A stretch of 64,000 nucleotides of DNA from Protonemura montana (GCA_947568835.1 OX387603.1:13230651-13294650); one strand, 5' to 3'. Shown: positions 1-14,300, numbered from the stretch's first letter. Numbers and translations are program-made. The notes: generated by a model not told the origin, from the letters alone.

Positions 1-462
1 GAAAGGTACCGCATTTTCCCGAAAGTAGAGAGAATACAAAGAACTTAAAGGAAGTTTGTCAAAAAAAAAAACAGACAACGATTGAAGGTTAAATGCAATT
101 TACGAAACAAAAGACGTTTTAAATAAAAGCCTAAAGAGTAGTGTAGCTTTTGCTTCAAAAATTGTAGCGTTTTGATAAGAAACACGAAAGGCCAGATAGC
201 AGAAGTGTTGAAAACACCGAGCAATTATATTTGATGGATTACTTTTATCAAAAATGTATTCTTATCATTATTGCAATAATAAAATAAAATAGTTTCACTT
301 TCTTGACCGTGAAAAGTTTAAAAAAAAAAGGTGATAGGTTTCTGCCATGTCGGTACACTTCTCTTACCATATGGAACAGAAATTGCAATGTCAATAATAA
401 CCAAATATATTGTGACCGCTTCTTGTTAGTAGTTATTTTATCAACCACGTCCAAGTACTTAC

Positions 463-1579
463 CATTTCTCCACAAAGTGTTGCACTGACTGTAGGTAATG
501 GTCCCAGCATTTTGTCCATACGAGCCCCACCCAACCATTCCGACATTATCGGTAGTAGTCGGCTGCGAAAATGGATAATATGGGACCGTATGCGTGTGTG
601 GTGGTACGGCTGGGACACTACTCGGTGGCTGGTACACTGGAGAAGGGTAAACTGCAGGAGAAGTAGGAGGTCTTATGTTCGTATTAGAACCCCCGAAAAG
701 CGGTCCTATTCCTGCTAGTGGACTGAAAAGAAGGTTGGCTGCCGAGCCTACCATACCCCCAACACCAGCACCTACAGCGCCGCCAAAACCAGCAGCCGCC
801 TGCCCCAATACGTTATTACCCAGTCCTGCACCTCCATTAGCTCCACCGTTGCCAAATAAGGGACGGCTAATACCTGAGTTGGCTCCAGAATTTCCCCACA
901 AGGGACGGCTAATACCTCCATTGGCTCCGGTCCCTCCATTGACCCCAAATCTATCCAAAAGGCCTTTTGGCTGTGGTTCGGGTCCTTTAGTGCTATTGGT
1001 CGACGGGAGGGTTAGCATGGAAGGCTGGATTTTTGGTGATCGCTGCGCTAATAAGCCTTCAAATGCGAGGAAGACGAACACGAAGGCGATTGGAAAACCT
1101 GAAAGACAAAAGTTTTGGTCAGTAAGTGAAAATTCTGTGGACACAGCCCTGGGTCTGTAGACTTTGCGCAGTTTGAAAATTACGTGTCTCACCATTTCCA
1201 CCGGGCAAAGAAGAAGATAGAGTGCCCGACTCTCAGTTAATGAACCATCTGACCGGTAATTAGCAAATGTCCTACATTAGGATTTGTATTAAGGCAATAC
1301 TGATGGGGTACTAGAGAGGTAAAAAGACACTTAAACACTGTATAAGTGATAGATTGGTGGAATTATTGTGTTTAACGACGCATTGTGTTTACAACGAGCC
1401 ACATGGCACTGGTAGCAGGTAAAATATTGAGTGCATCTAGAAACTAGATGAAAACACCTGATTTTGAGAGTACCGTATCAACTCAACTCAGAATTGGAAA
1501 CACAAGTTCGCAAAAAGAAACCAAATTGTCAAAGATAGAGTTGTTTATGCTTACCAGTTGATAAAATCGTACGAACCAT
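463..1579 (-). CDS. Secreted glycine/proline-rich protein, 3' part missing
   Basis: Two exons are supported: 1579-1555 (start codon in a good context, ACAACATGG) and 1098-463. They are joined by GTAAGC...TTTCAG in phase 1. The joined N-terminus MVRTILSTG-FPIAFVFVF reads as a signal peptide ending near residue 26 (LLAQ), so the product is probably secreted. The mature part has a glycine/asparagine-rich region with two copies of a GANxGISRPL(W/F)GN unit, an alanine/glycine-rich stretch, then a proline/tyrosine/threonine-rich tail with HTHT. Exon 2 ends at a clear donor (GTAAGTAC) in phase 1, so at least one more exon lies within 1-462 or beyond the left edge; I could not place it. An out-of-frame ATG sits 7 bases upstream of the start. 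The composition suggests a structural or cuticle-like protein, but no family was recognised. The signal peptide is seen; the role is inference. Confidence 0.6.
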
Positions 1580-1640
1580 GTTGTCATGCTGTAAAATGGA
1601 ACTTTTAGGTTTGAACTGCCGACTCCTGGGACTGTGCACC

Positions 1641-1648
1641 CTTTTATA
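1641..1648 (-). promoter_or_regulatory. TATA box of the secreted glycine-rich protein gene
   Basis: Read on the minus strand this is TATAAAAG. It lies about 30 bases upstream of a possible initiator (GGCAGTTC near 1615) and about 60 bases upstream of the chosen start codon. A strong TATA box with a short 5' leader suits a tissue-specific gene for an abundant secreted protein. The transcription start is inferred. Confidence 0.6.
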
Positions 1649-1659
1649 CATGGTCGGGA

Positions 1660-3425
1660 CTCGGGCTATCGCATCCCTACCCAGCCAGGCGGCCAGCCGT
1701 TTAGGGAGATAGTAATGAAATAATTGAAGTAGCCTTGGAGATTTATGGCAACTATTGCCCTATTTAGGGGCGATTTGAAACAAATTTAAACGTTTGTGTC
1801 CCTAATTACAAATAAATTATCTTACCACGCTAGACCATTTTAATGAAAACATAGCGTGCTGTTTTGAACTCATTTGACTCTTAACGCTAGCCTCAATTCA
1901 ATAATTAAACATTATTTCCCTGCAATTTTTGTCATGTCTAGACTAGGATTGATTTTAAATGTCACAACAAGCTTGTAACTTTGCTTGTTTCAAATACTTG
2001 TTAAAACATACCCCAAATTTGTAACTATTGTCGTTTTCAAAAATCTACAAGACAAAAAATTACCACCAGTTTTGTTTGGGAAAAAGATTGATGGCTGGAA
2101 ATAAACTGAATTTGACTTGCTTATTAATCATGTCTGCATAGGTTTGCGGAGGAATCTTGTTGTTTCCATTGGAAAGGGGCTTTAGCCTACACTATAAGCA
2201 ATTATAGGGGTTGAAAATTAAGTGGACAAATAATCAACTACGAGCTCTGTCGTTGTAATCCTATTTTTGTTTTTTATTCTATAATTAACAGACTGGTGCT
2301 GACTTGTGCTTAAAACGCACTATCGAGGTTTGGTCGGAATCTGGACTTTTCATGTCTGCCTTTATAAAGAACTTCTCTGTAAACTAATCGGGAGAAAGTG
2401 TACAAACATCTTTACAAAATTAACGCTACAACGTATTCTTATCAGTGCTCAGCTTGTACCAAAAAATTGCGTTGAGGATCTAGGCGAAGATAAATTACTT
2501 AGTTGTGAAGATTTCGCGTCTTCCCTGCAACAAAAAATAATTATAGTGTAAACTATTTGGAATTCGTATTGATTACTATTATTGTCAAAGCATGCAGAAA
2601 TTAAAATTTTATAATTAAATCGATATGGGTGAGTTTTAAGCAATTATTTGATAGACTTGATTAGACACTGTAGTTAGTGTTAAAACTGGTACACCCAATT
2701 GATAAGGAACAGTGATTACCCTAATGTGGTCAAACCAATTTGCAGCAATTACTGGCAGGCGTTGCCCTAATATTCTCAATAATTATTTTATGAGATAAGA
2801 CCTTTTTAAATATACAAGGTAAATATGATGATACCGCAACTATAATCGCAGGCACCGAACGCTGCTGCGGAACTCTCGTATTGGGTGAAAAAGTCCTCTA
2901 GTAATTATTTGTTCCAAAGAATACCTATTTATGATACCTACCTGATACGATCTCTATCTTATAGAATATTTCGACTTTTATCAATCAATATGGATGACCC
3001 AAATTTGTTATCAACCAAGTTCCAAATAGATACTATCGGCAATAAAATTGAAGGGAATTTACTGAAAGTTACCGAAGTGAAATATTAAAGAGCAATCAAT
3101 ATTTGCAAAAACTTTGCAAATTGCAAAAAAACAAACAATTTCCAAGTTGGAAATTAACAATTTAATCATATGGGATTGCAGGTAAAATAGCAAGTGAAGC
3201 TGCCAGAGATTAAAAAATAATAATTTATAGGGAAAATAGCAACATTTTTAAGGTTTTCAGAGCGCCGCAAGATAATGAAAGCGTTTTTTTTGTTTTGTTA
3301 TGTAAGATTTTTGTGAGGTGTTTCTGGTCCTAAATGTCTTGACTTTAGCAGAGTTGGCTCTGCCAGCATCAAAGTAAGATATATCTGTGGTAAGATCGTA
3401 CCTATTCTTATGGTAAGACTCGGGT
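1660..3425. other. Intergenic, no gene seen
   Basis: AT-rich DNA upstream of the glycine-rich protein gene. The short open frames here (for example 2306-2551 and 2885-3088) lack splice support, coding-like composition or any recognisable domain. Confidence 0.5.
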
Positions 3426-3433
3426 CTCTAAAT

Positions 3434-4187
3434 CAGTGGCGGCTCTTGACTGGTTTTCTTGGCGGACCGGCAGTAAAATTTCTCCCCCCCCCCCCCCCCA
3501 CCCTCATCACCAGCACCATAAGTAATGAACACTTGTAGTAGGATTCCTGTAGAACTCCTGAAAGAACAGTTCTTTAATAAATGCACAGTGTTCTCCAATG
3601 TGTATTATTCGGTGATATACTTAAATCTGTGGTGCTATTAACAGTCACACTGATCGTGTGTACCGTTCTGTCTCACTCGCTCTCGCTGCTAGCTCAGCAT
3701 GTTGCCGATGAATTCCCGGCGGCTCGCTCGCCAAGCCGGCGGCTGGCCGAGGCTGCCCGAGGGCGGGTTTTCTGCTGCCCTCGCTGGGCTTGCGAGCGAC
3801 GACTGACGACACACGTTCAAGGTCATTATCACGGAATCATGGCTGAGCAGGGAGGACGGCAGCACTCGCTGCCCAAAAGAGAGCAAGCGGCGGTGTTCAG
3901 GCTCCAAAGGCAGCAGACATGAAGTGCTCGGGCAGCGCTACCTACTCGAACGTCTCGTTGCAGTCGGCAGCTCGTGCTGTCGGCGCGACGCAAATAGCGC
4001 GTTTTTTCGCATTTCGAAAGTAGCACCCATTTTAAAAGACTCAAAACGCGTAGAACAATAATAATAATAGCAATAACACTTATAATAACAATTATACATT
4101 TTTTTCGCTTTAATATGATTATTTTATTCTGCCGAAAATGCTAGGGAGAGCAGCCGCCCCGCAGCCCCCCCTCACGAGCCACCCCTG
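3434..4187. mobile_element. Non-autonomous hAT DNA transposon (754 bp)
   Basis: Terminal inverted repeats begin CAGTGGCGGCTCTTG on the left and CAGGGGTGGCTCGTG on the right (reverse complement). They are flanked by CTCTAAAT (3426-3433) and CTCTAAAG (4188-4195), an 8-bp target duplication with one mismatch. An 8-bp duplication and CAG-type ends are hAT hallmarks. A poly-C run follows the left end and the interior is GC-rich. No transposase frame was seen, so it would depend on an autonomous relative. Confidence 0.8.
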
Positions 4188-4195
4188 CTCTAAAG

Positions 4196-5689
4196 GGTCT
4201 ATTGCAGAAGGTAACAGAGCAGATCTCCCCTAATGTAGAGCAAACAAGTCGTCTCACCAAAGAGCAAACACTAGAAAATTACAAGACTCTCCAAAATAGG
4301 CTAGTTTAGTTTATAAACACACCACTTTTTAAGGCTTATTTTTTTTATCACGCTCCAAGTTATTTACAAAATATACAATTATTTACAATAAATATTGGTT
4401 ATTTTTTATCAAATTTAACTTTGAGCTAACGTTTTTAAATATTGTTGAAATGTGGCTAGCGAGGCGTAGAACAATCGTTGTTCACCTATTTTCAGCATCA
4501 ACCCGACATACAATATCATACAAGTCGATCAAAGCAAATCATCATGCACTACAACACACCTGAAATCACCATCACCTTGACTGTTCATTGCGTAAGACGT
4601 AGGCCATCATCTCGGTCTATGTTTTTAGATCTGATCCGACTAGCTCAAGGCGGGCTGGTGCATTAGATGCTGCGAAGAGGATCGTTAGTCACGGGCATAG
4701 CAAGGTCGAGGCGCCGACACATCCGTCGAGGACGTCGGTAGTAGCCAGACAAGTCTTGGTAGTACTCCGATCAGGTCGCCATGCTCGCGAAAACCGTGAG
4801 TAGAATACGAGTCTGGCAGGACTGAAGGAACAAGAGGAATCTGGATTTGGATACACTTTAGATTAAATAGCATATTTAGGTCTTTGAACTTTTAGAGCAA
4901 AACTAAACACATAGATATGTATGGAAAAGTCATTTAGTTGATAGTTGTTTGTTTTGGAATCAATATTAGATGGAAAAAATATAAACATAGAATACAGAAA
5001 GTAAATAGAAAGATGGTGGAGAAATGATTGTTTACAGGCTTTGGGTGTTACGTTGGGTCATTGACGTTTAAACGCTTCTAGGTGAATTATTTTTTTCTAT
5101 GTAGTTTTAGTGCTTGTGAACAAGATAATCGATTTGGACAAAATTCAGCGTCTTATATGAAGTACTTTTTTTGTGCATGCAAGGAAGAAAAATGGTAACA
5201 AATGTTTTGTTTTCGGGGTGTGACAAGGAGGCTTGTTTGCACCCTGAATGGCAGCGAGCATAAGATTAGTTTTGCTAATAGTTTTTTAATAGTGTGCTCT
5301 TCAGCAGCTGTACCCAGAGATTTTCTGAACGACTTGATCCGCCCTTGTCATCTGAACTTCAACAAATGAAATCCTTGGCAATGTATAAGTAAAATCCTTG
5401 GCCTTGCGGCGAGCCGCTCATTGCGCGGAAGAATGTTTGCGTTCCCAAAAAAAATGTACGTCGGGTTTCGAGTATTTGGTAAAAATTTTAATAGCAAACC
5501 TCAAAATATTGTTACCCGAAAACTTTTCTCAGAGTAAAATAAAAGGTTTCAACCGCGCCAAAGTTTTAAATAGAGCGTCGTCGAATTGAAATTAAATGTA
5601 TTTGCCAAAAATGCTTCAATATCTCTCTACATGATGAGGGAAAGAATTTTAATTGCTTGGATATGAAATTGAAAATGATAGCTATGGGT
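4196..5689. other. Intergenic, no gene seen
   Basis: Short open frames only. None shows a recognisable domain or convincing splice sites. Confidence 0.5.
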
Positions 5690-6032
5690 TGTAATTTGTA
5701 AATGGAAATGGAAGCTGTGGGTTGGAAATTGAGTGATGGAATAGGTGGAATACAGCCTGTGCAAATTGTTCCAGTTGTTCTTGGTGTCGCTGGTGCTGGC
5801 AGCGTGCAATGCACGTCCCGACAGCGCAGGCATTGTCCCTCTCCCGCCCGGCTTGGCTTATGGTATGTAACAGCCATATCTTGCGCCCAAATGTTCACCC
5901 AAAGCGAACGAAGCACATTCCCATAAGATGAGCACTCTAACTCTCATGGGTGCACGTACTTCATCTATTCCTTCTGAAGCCCAAGGGATTGGTACCTAAG
6001 CCTTAAATAAAACTGAATAAAGAAAAAAAAGT
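5690..6032 (+). mobile_element. Possible non-LTR retrotransposon 3' remnant
   Basis: A frame in 5702-5926 contains IQPVQIVPVVLGVAG, which resembles the segment after the reverse transcriptase in some LINE proteins (a PVVxG motif). The segment ends in two close AATAAA signals and a short A-run near 6005-6030, as a retroposed 3' end would. No target duplication was found, and the similarity is from memory of the motif only. Confidence 0.35.
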
Positions 6033-8310
6033 GTGTGATGGTTAAAAAAAACTATCACAAGCACAAGCCTCTCTGCTGAATTTATTCATATTCTTTAATT
6101 AATTCCAGGTAAAAAAGTGGTTTTCTGGCTAGCTAAAAACAAAGGCGTGTCATGAAGACAAGTTTTTAACTAAAACTTTGAAGATAACTTGCTTTAACAG
6201 GACGCTACAAAACGGCCTTCGGTTAACAAAAGCTGCCCTCGCCGAATGTTCAAATGCTTGGTCTACAAAGGATATATTTTTAATCAAACAAGAAAAAAAC
6301 AATATTATCAAGTGAAGTAATAAATCGAATGGTCATCATTTCCGCGTTCTCTTCCAAAATAGGTTGTAAAGGTCTTGACATGTTCAAATCACCTTGTGCC
6401 CTGTGCGTGGCTTGGTCAAACTCAAGCGTGTAGTAGGACCGTTGCTGGAATACAGAAAACTTCGTCCCTCTTTGTTATTTTGCAGCCCAACGACCTTTAG
6501 AAATGACATCAAAATGGAGCAAAATGCTTAGGTTGCTTGTTAGAATTGCAAATGTTTTTCTTATCTCGTTACGAATCAACGCTATTCCAAATAGATGTTA
6601 TTTTTAAGTATTTTTTAAAGATGCATGCAGGGGTAAGATAAACTCCCCCCCCCCCCTTTCTCTTCAAGAAAACGTACCATCTGTTTAATTTCTTGTCCTC
6701 ACCTCATTTGCAATATGCAAACCAATTCATCACTGATCACCTTCCATGACAAATTATATGGACATTCCAGCTATAGTGATGTTCAATGTCGAAAGACGGT
6801 TTGGTAACATACATTATTTCTCCATGCTATCTCCAGGAGGTATTCCCTACGGCAGTGTGACTGGCATGCTGGCAAAATATCAACCTCGAGGAAGCCAACA
6901 CGGCAGTCCACAACTTGCAGGAGACGCAGACTTCAATCTACTCTAGCGGCCTGCTAACGAGAGGAATCCTGGAAGAATATGTGCCGACAGGAGATGTCGT
7001 TTCCTTCACGTTTTAAGAGTTGTAAATGAACAAGTGTTTTCAATTTAGTTGAAAATAGTGTTCGTTGTCACTCTCACTAGTGTACTATACCAATGTGCTT
7101 CACTATAATTTTACCTAACTATCTCAGTAGTCAGTAAATTACAATTATACCAAGTACCAAACATACTATTTGATACCAAACCTAACAATAAAATCTGTAT
7201 TAATACCTATACCTAATGTGGTTTTAAAGAATCCTATGTGTAGCAAAGCTCTAGACTCGAGTATGTTGTCTCCATGTTTTCTTCTAGGAAATTGACTCTT
7301 TATTTTACTTGATTACCTACTATCACAATTATAACCCAAAATGTAACTTCTTCTGTGACCATTCTGTGGGAAATTCCACTGTTCTACCTTATTCGAGTAA
7401 CTAAATATCGCTGCTAGCCTCATGAAGTTGATTACGTTGTTTAACAGTTTCATCCGGGGCTGTAAGAGACAATATAACCACCAAACCAAAGGTTTTATAT
7501 GAGTACCTATGAAAAGACCGGACTGCACTAGACGAGCTAGATGTTTAACTTAAGTTACACAAATAATCTATGAGCACAAATATATATAAGTGTGTTGGGT
7601 CAAGCCACCATTTCATGGCAGGTTATTTACATTTCTCAAAACCAAACGTTTTCACTCCCATTGAGCCATATTATCTTTTATCTGTATTAAACTGGTACCT
7701 TCACCCACAGGTTCCTTGTTTGCTTTCGAAACATTTAAATGTGTTTGAGAATAAACTCGGCACAGGGCCAACACAAACCTGAGGGACGGTAGAGTGCATG
7801 TTGACAACGTAACAATACAACACAATACATGCAACATAACGCAACATTATGATCATGTGGAAGATGGCTGTCCTAACAAATGCTAAAATGAAACAAAAAT
7901 CGTTTTGGTTGCACAATTTTCCAGTATTGCTCACCATCCAACTCACACTTTCCACATAAACAAACTCTTTTATCTTCCACCCTACCAATGAAGATAAAAA
8001 TTTCCGTAACCTGTCCATGTTTTATTAGGACCATCAATGTCAAAGCCATCTGTTTCAATTTGGTTGAAAAAGTTCTTTCGGCAAAAATGGGTCAGTGGTT
8101 CTTATAAAACATAAGACTATATTCAACATCAGAAGAACTCAATAAAGGAAAATTAAAGGATACGAGAAATGAACCTTAAAGACACAGCTGGGAAGCCTGG
8201 GGAAGACACATTGAAGGAAAAACACAAGAATGCACGAAATAAAAATCCAAATTTTAGTTTCCTCAAACTTGTAGCTTTCACCTTTTCAGTATAAGGTGAT
8301 ACAGTTTCTC
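6033..8310. other. Intergenic and probable DIS3 3' UTR
   Basis: No convincing coding exon. Part of 8000-8310 is probably the DIS3 3' UTR. A minus-strand AATAAA (plus strand TTTATT, near 8022) could be its poly(A) signal. A poly-C run lies near 6650, and a plus-strand AATAAA lies near 7190 without an associated gene. Confidence 0.4.
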
Positions 8311-11300
8311 TCACTTTTTCTTGGACTTTCTCTTCGCTACAGGTGTAGTAGTTACATCGGCGTCTTTCCTCTTAATCGCTCCTGGCTGCGAAGGTACGCT
8401 GAACCCAGGGATCTGCAAAGAAGGTTAACACCATGGTGTAAGGCAACAAAAGCAAAAAGATGTCAAACTGTACAACCGTTATAAATCCATCTACACTCCG
8501 CAACACAGCCGAAACAACATTTGACTCTTTGCATCCATGGCAGCTAGCTTTTCACTCGGTAAGCTATTTTTCTTTCCTCTCCCTTATTACATGTACCAAC
8601 CTTTTGGCTCTCTCACCAGCAGGAATTGGTCTTCCAGGATTTTTAAAAACTTAATCACAAACTTTTTATGTTCCTACACACAGAATTAAGAAATGTCAAG
8701 TGCCAATATAACAGCAATATCAATCCTAGACAAAAGGCTTCTTAATTTGAGAAATTTAACAATACCACCTCAGTGTCGTTAAAATACTGAAAGAATATTG
8801 TATATGATTCTTGTGGTTTCAAGGTTTCTGCTCTTTTTTGAAGGGTGTGCTGTCCTAAAGGACTTGGTTTCCAAGTCATTTTTAGTCATAATTATTTCAA
8901 AGTCATAATCATTATCATGTATCCTATCTAAATCAATAAAAAAATGTTAATGGGTGCAGATTGAATGGAAATCATTTAAAAATTATGCATAATCCTTACA
9001 ACTGGCTCGACAAGCTCCAGCACAACGCGCTCGTGTTGCTTGTTTGACCGATCAAGGCTGAGTTGCACTGTCACTGGGTCAAAGGGCTGGAACACGACCT
9101 TACCGCAGCTTTGCGTTTGCTCCTGTAACACAATATGTAGTTAGAGTGGAATGGACAGATGCAATGGCATGACTTCGAGTCCAACATTTAGGTGGTAACC
9201 TACACAGCATTCTTGTTTCCAGCGTTTATAAAAGTGATGAACGATAATACTTGAGAATTATGGTTAAATTTAACATGTAGCCACTTGAGATCGACTAAAG
9301 ATTGATAAGATCTTGACTAGAGAACTGTTGAAATTGTTGATTTTTTGTCTTGCGGTTTTTAGAAATTAAGACCACACAATTGGCAAAATGAAAGTCTTAC
9401 CTCATCATTGTAGACAAAGGTAACGCTGGAAACTACGTTCTTCCGCTCGATGTATAGTGTTCCTTCCAATCCGTACTTTGGTATCAGGATCTGCAGAGCG
9501 TTTTTTCTGACGTACAAGATGTACCCGGCCTCGTTTTCCACCTTGCCCCGGAAGAACAGCTGCAACGCAGAGATTAGGTCAGCAAAACACCTTTATTCTT
9601 ATTGAATTAATTCGTCGATAAATCTATGATTTCTGAAAATGCAACAGCATTTTTGTAAATTAGGACAAATAGTTAAGACATCCAACCACAGGGACATTTT
9701 GCAACCTCACAAAAATACATCTTGGCTATTCTAGCCGGTAATTCTACTAGGAAAATACTCTACACATGTAGGATTTAAAACTCAATGCTAAGGACTCACA
9801 TGCGTATGCAGGCCCACGGAAGCACGACCAGCATACTGTGCCATTCGGTTGCGATAGTTGAGGTTTCCGCAGAGAGCCTGGCTCTTCCGCTTGTCCAATA
9901 GTTCAGGGTAGGTTACCTCAGAGCCGATGCACACTGCCAGCAGCCGGTGAACCACGATGTCTGCGTACCTGACCAATGACAATATTTTTTTTAACACTGA
10001 CTTTTACACATTAATTCTTGGTAGAAAATTATCAGCTTTTGACACAACTATACACACAAATTTAACACCAGTTTAATTATATGTTTAGCATTAATACTTG
10101 TGTCCAAAATGTTCCCGTTAGTTCTCCTCTTACCCAGCAGAAAGTTTCCTGATTATGTTTTAACCATTCTTAACATAATAAAAAAGAGGAAGAGACTCGG
10201 CTTTGATGAGTTCGGTAACTCGGAAAGTTTGGCAAATTCGGAACGTACGTTCCATCTTTCTTCTTCCCCGTTACATATACCAGCCTTTTGGCTTTCTCCC
10301 ATCAATTTTTGTGCTTGCTGGATTCCACACTTACTTTTGAAAACTGCTTCAGACATAGCTTGTTCACAAATCAATACGTTATTTTAGGAGGTCAGCTATA
10401 AGATCACCCGAGCCACTAACTTACCTTCTAATCGGCGACGTGAAATGTGTATATATTGGCACGGCGAGCCCGTAATGCACGTAGTCCTCCTTCTGCTCCA
10501 TGCCACTAGAGAAGTAGACGGCTTGCATCATGCAGCGTGTGGCCACAATACGCAACATCGTGTTGAAGTATGGGTTGTCGGGGCGGACAGCCAAATCCAG
10601 GGACTTTGCGAGCTCCTTGCCCGAACCCGTTTCGATAGTGAAGCCCTGAACGCAAGCAATGCAAATGCTACATTAGCTTTACTCTCAGATACAATGTTAT
10701 CTTTTTCAATTTAAAAGGTAATGTCTAGGCAAATGACATATTTTTTGATAGGACTGTGGTTGATTGTGCCTAGCATATACACAAAACCATATCAAGATCA
10801 TACTTATCAACATATCCAACAAAATAATTTCAGAATTGGCAACTACCTAGAGAAATATGTTGCAATACTCAGAGTTTGAAGTGCTTTTTCAGACATTTTT
10901 ATTTCTGGAGAATATTATTAGTTTGAAGTTGAATGGCTAGAGTTCTAAATGTCAGTGTAAGAACATTGTTTCCATGTGTAGATGGACAATTTTTGAATGG
11001 AAATCAATCTTATGATTAAGCTCCCAATATTACACTGTCTAGGAAAGGTTTCACATTTCCATACCAGTTTCTGTCCAGCCTTGACCAGCGGCTCAAAGTT
11101 GCCCTGCGGCGGAGTTGGATGCCGACGTAGCATAGCGCAGTCCGGGAACTCGTCGAGGATCTTCTTGGCCACCGAGATATTGGCCAGCAGCATGAACTCC
11201 TCCACCATGGAGTTGGTTTCACGCAGCTTCTTGGCCTCCACCTCGATTGGGTCGTGGGTCTCTTCGTCCACTTGGAAACGGATCTCAGGTGATGCCAAGA

Positions 11301-14300
11301 CGAGCGCTCTGAAAGGCACCGCCGAGTTGATGAGGGGAATTGTATCCAAGTTTCCTGAATCGGGATCTTGCGATCCTCAACTACGCCAAAAATAGCTCCT
11401 CTTTAAATATCATTCGTACGCTTAACTTTATATTTTAAAATGCAGAATGACTCAGTATACGATCTGGCAAAAGGGTTTTTTACTAAATTGGGAATAACGA
11501 GAGCTACAGGGAGATAATTTACACAGCACATGGAAATCACATTATGTGAGATTAATTTATTTCTGGGGGTAAGATGCTAAAACACAATTCTAACCCAATC
11601 TCTAGCATCTCACTGCTATTTAGTTACTTTAAGTTAGTTAATATTGACTAGTGCGTTAGTATTTATTTGACCAATTACTAATTAATGCAACTAGGAAACA
11701 GTACACTTTTTTACCACTATATTATTTAATAAGTAAATAAAAATAAAAATAAAGAGTTCAAGTGACATTCTCCAATCGTAATGTCCTGCTCACCCATTCT
11801 CGATTCGGTTCTTCTTGAGTATCTTGGCCAGATTGTTGAGACCACGCAGAGACTTGGCAATCGAGTCGTTCTGAGTGGCATCGTCGATCCTCAGCTGTGC
11901 CTCCTCGTATGTCATCGCCTGCTTTGAGCAGATCACCGACTTGCAAAACCGAGTGCTAATAATCTGTGCATTGCGGTTGATCTTCCAGATACATGAAAAG
12001 GCAAAGCGTTCCTCGTTGCCACGCAGCGAGCACAAATTTGAGCTCAGAAGTTCTGTCGGGAACAAAAATGGTTGGCATTATTAAGGAGTTTAAAAAAACA
12101 AACATAACAGTTCTGTTAGCTGTGTTTCCGTTTTTGGCATGCGTGAGCAGGATTTTTCTCTGTAACAATGTTTGGTTAGAAAATGGTTCAATTTTAGATG
12201 TTCAGAGGCTAGCTGTTAAAACTTGTCTATTTTGTTAATGTAGACAACAACATGCCTAATGGTTAAAACCGATCCAAAAGCAACCTGGAAGAGTGTATCA
12301 GTTTAGTTTATGGCGCTTTCGTCTGGCTGCCCCAGGGCACCCCCGGTCTGCACTGGGGGCGATCTACGTGTTTGACTGGGCATGTGACTGCCCAGAGCAA
12401 CATTCTTGCGTTCCACTGGCAGAGTTCCTTGCTCTCTTCTAAAACACTTTTCGACAGAGCACTTGAAAAACAAATTAATGCATTGACTGCCAATAATCAC
12501 GTGTTCGAGTGAGTTGGTGCAACCCTGGTGGTGAGCATGGCGTCATCGAACAAAGTTCAAACCTGCCTTGGCGCAAGCCAGCCGAAAACACCATTATTGT
12601 ATCAGTAAGCCAGAGGCACCTACCTGGGACCATATCAATTCGCTTGTCCACCAGGTAGACGGTAGTGGCGCGGAGAGCAGCTTCCTTATCCAGAGCCGAC
12701 CCCGGTTTGATAAAATGCGTCACGTCGGCAATGTGGACTCCCACCTAGTAGAACACCATTCATCAGCCCCGAGATATGTTTTCACCATTAACATGCTGTC
12801 ATAGACTTGGTGATTCTTCCTTTTCCCCATCAAAACAGTGAGTTTATATGTTAACTTGTTGCCTGTCCTTCTAGCAAGATCTATTGCAATTAAATAGAAT
12901 GCCACTAGAAGCTAGCAGTGCATAGTCCAGCATTGTAGCTCCAAGATATTTTTATTGATGCCCACAACTTCTCAATTGATTTCTTCTTTTGTTGCCAATG
13001 GTAGCTAGCAATGGAACAAATGCCAGTGATCGACAATTATCAAGAAAAATCTTAGAATTACCCCATAGAACTAGCAGCCTGTCCATAACAATATTTTTGT
13101 TAAGACATTTTGTTTCCCTCATATGGGAATTGGAACGTTTTCCCTCAATCTTGTGTATTGGCTTTATAAAAACCACAATTTGGTGCTTTTATTACCACTA
13201 ATTAAAGAAAAGTTGTTCTTTACTTACCTCGTATCCATCATCAAGCTCGATGCAGTGGAGTGCATCATCGATATCAGTACAGCCGGGAGGATCCACGGAG
13301 CAGATGACCAAGTGCCGCAGATCTTCTCGCTTGCTGACATCCTAAGGTTGATACAAAAATGTTTGGTGAGTTATAGTGGAAATACTAGTCAGAAAACCGC
13401 ATTTGAGATGCTTTGGTCGCCAAAGCTGACAGAATAATTATCCATGTCTAAAGTCAAGAAAAATGGTATTCTGGTAAAATGGTGAAACAAAGGTATTTTG
13501 CAAAAGTTTTTAATTTACAATTTATCAATAGCATGACGACCTTTTATGAGTTTATTTATTTTCAGTATTTAAACCTCTGTTCTTTCTTTCTTTCTGTATA
13601 GGAAGGTATAACATATTATTTATGAGACAAATACGTACAGAATAAAACAAACTTGCAAAGAATAAAATAATAAATAAGTGCAAGGTTATGTTTCTCCACT
13701 GCAGATGATTCAACAGTTAAAATTTCCATCCAGTGATCTTGCTCCAAGTATTAACACAATTTTAAGGCTGCAGTGAGAAATTCACTGTTCAATTTTTTGC
13801 AAGAAAAATTCATAGAATAGAATAGCACATCTCTTAAATTAATCAAAATGTACGTAGGTGCAACTAAAGGACGTACCACCATCAAACCATAAATTAGGAA
13901 TTGAAAGTTGGTCCCATAAGAAAATAAGAAAAGCACACTGCTCGTAAAAATTTCAACTGACAATGGACAAGAAATCCAGTAAATCTAAAGACAAATCTAT
14001 GTGTCAATCGTCAGAAAGATTGATTGACAGGATATTTCATCATTTCAAATTCTCAAAGAGGCCCTCTTCGTCTAGCATTATACATGAGGAACCGCTACGT
14101 CATCTCAAATACGAATCAAGAATGCCCATACCAAGATTAACAGCTGACGATGAGCAAAGTAATGAGCCGGAGTACGAAAGATTAACTCCAGACGATTTGG
14201 AGGCGTTTGCCGAAAAGCTTGGGAAGTTCCTTCAATATGTCCAAGGAATTCAGGAACTGTCTTACTCTGTCTATAAATATCCAAGGTACTTGATAAATGT

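Noticed and set aside
675-1160. 161-codon proline-rich frame on the plus strand
   Set aside because: Antisense shadow of the glycine-rich secreted protein exon, which has splice sites, a signal peptide and a TATA box.
3581-3922. 113-codon GC-rich frame
   Set aside because: Lies wholly inside a hAT element and has no recognised domain.
10997-11395. 132-codon frame on the plus strand
   Set aside because: Antisense shadow of a DIS3 exon.
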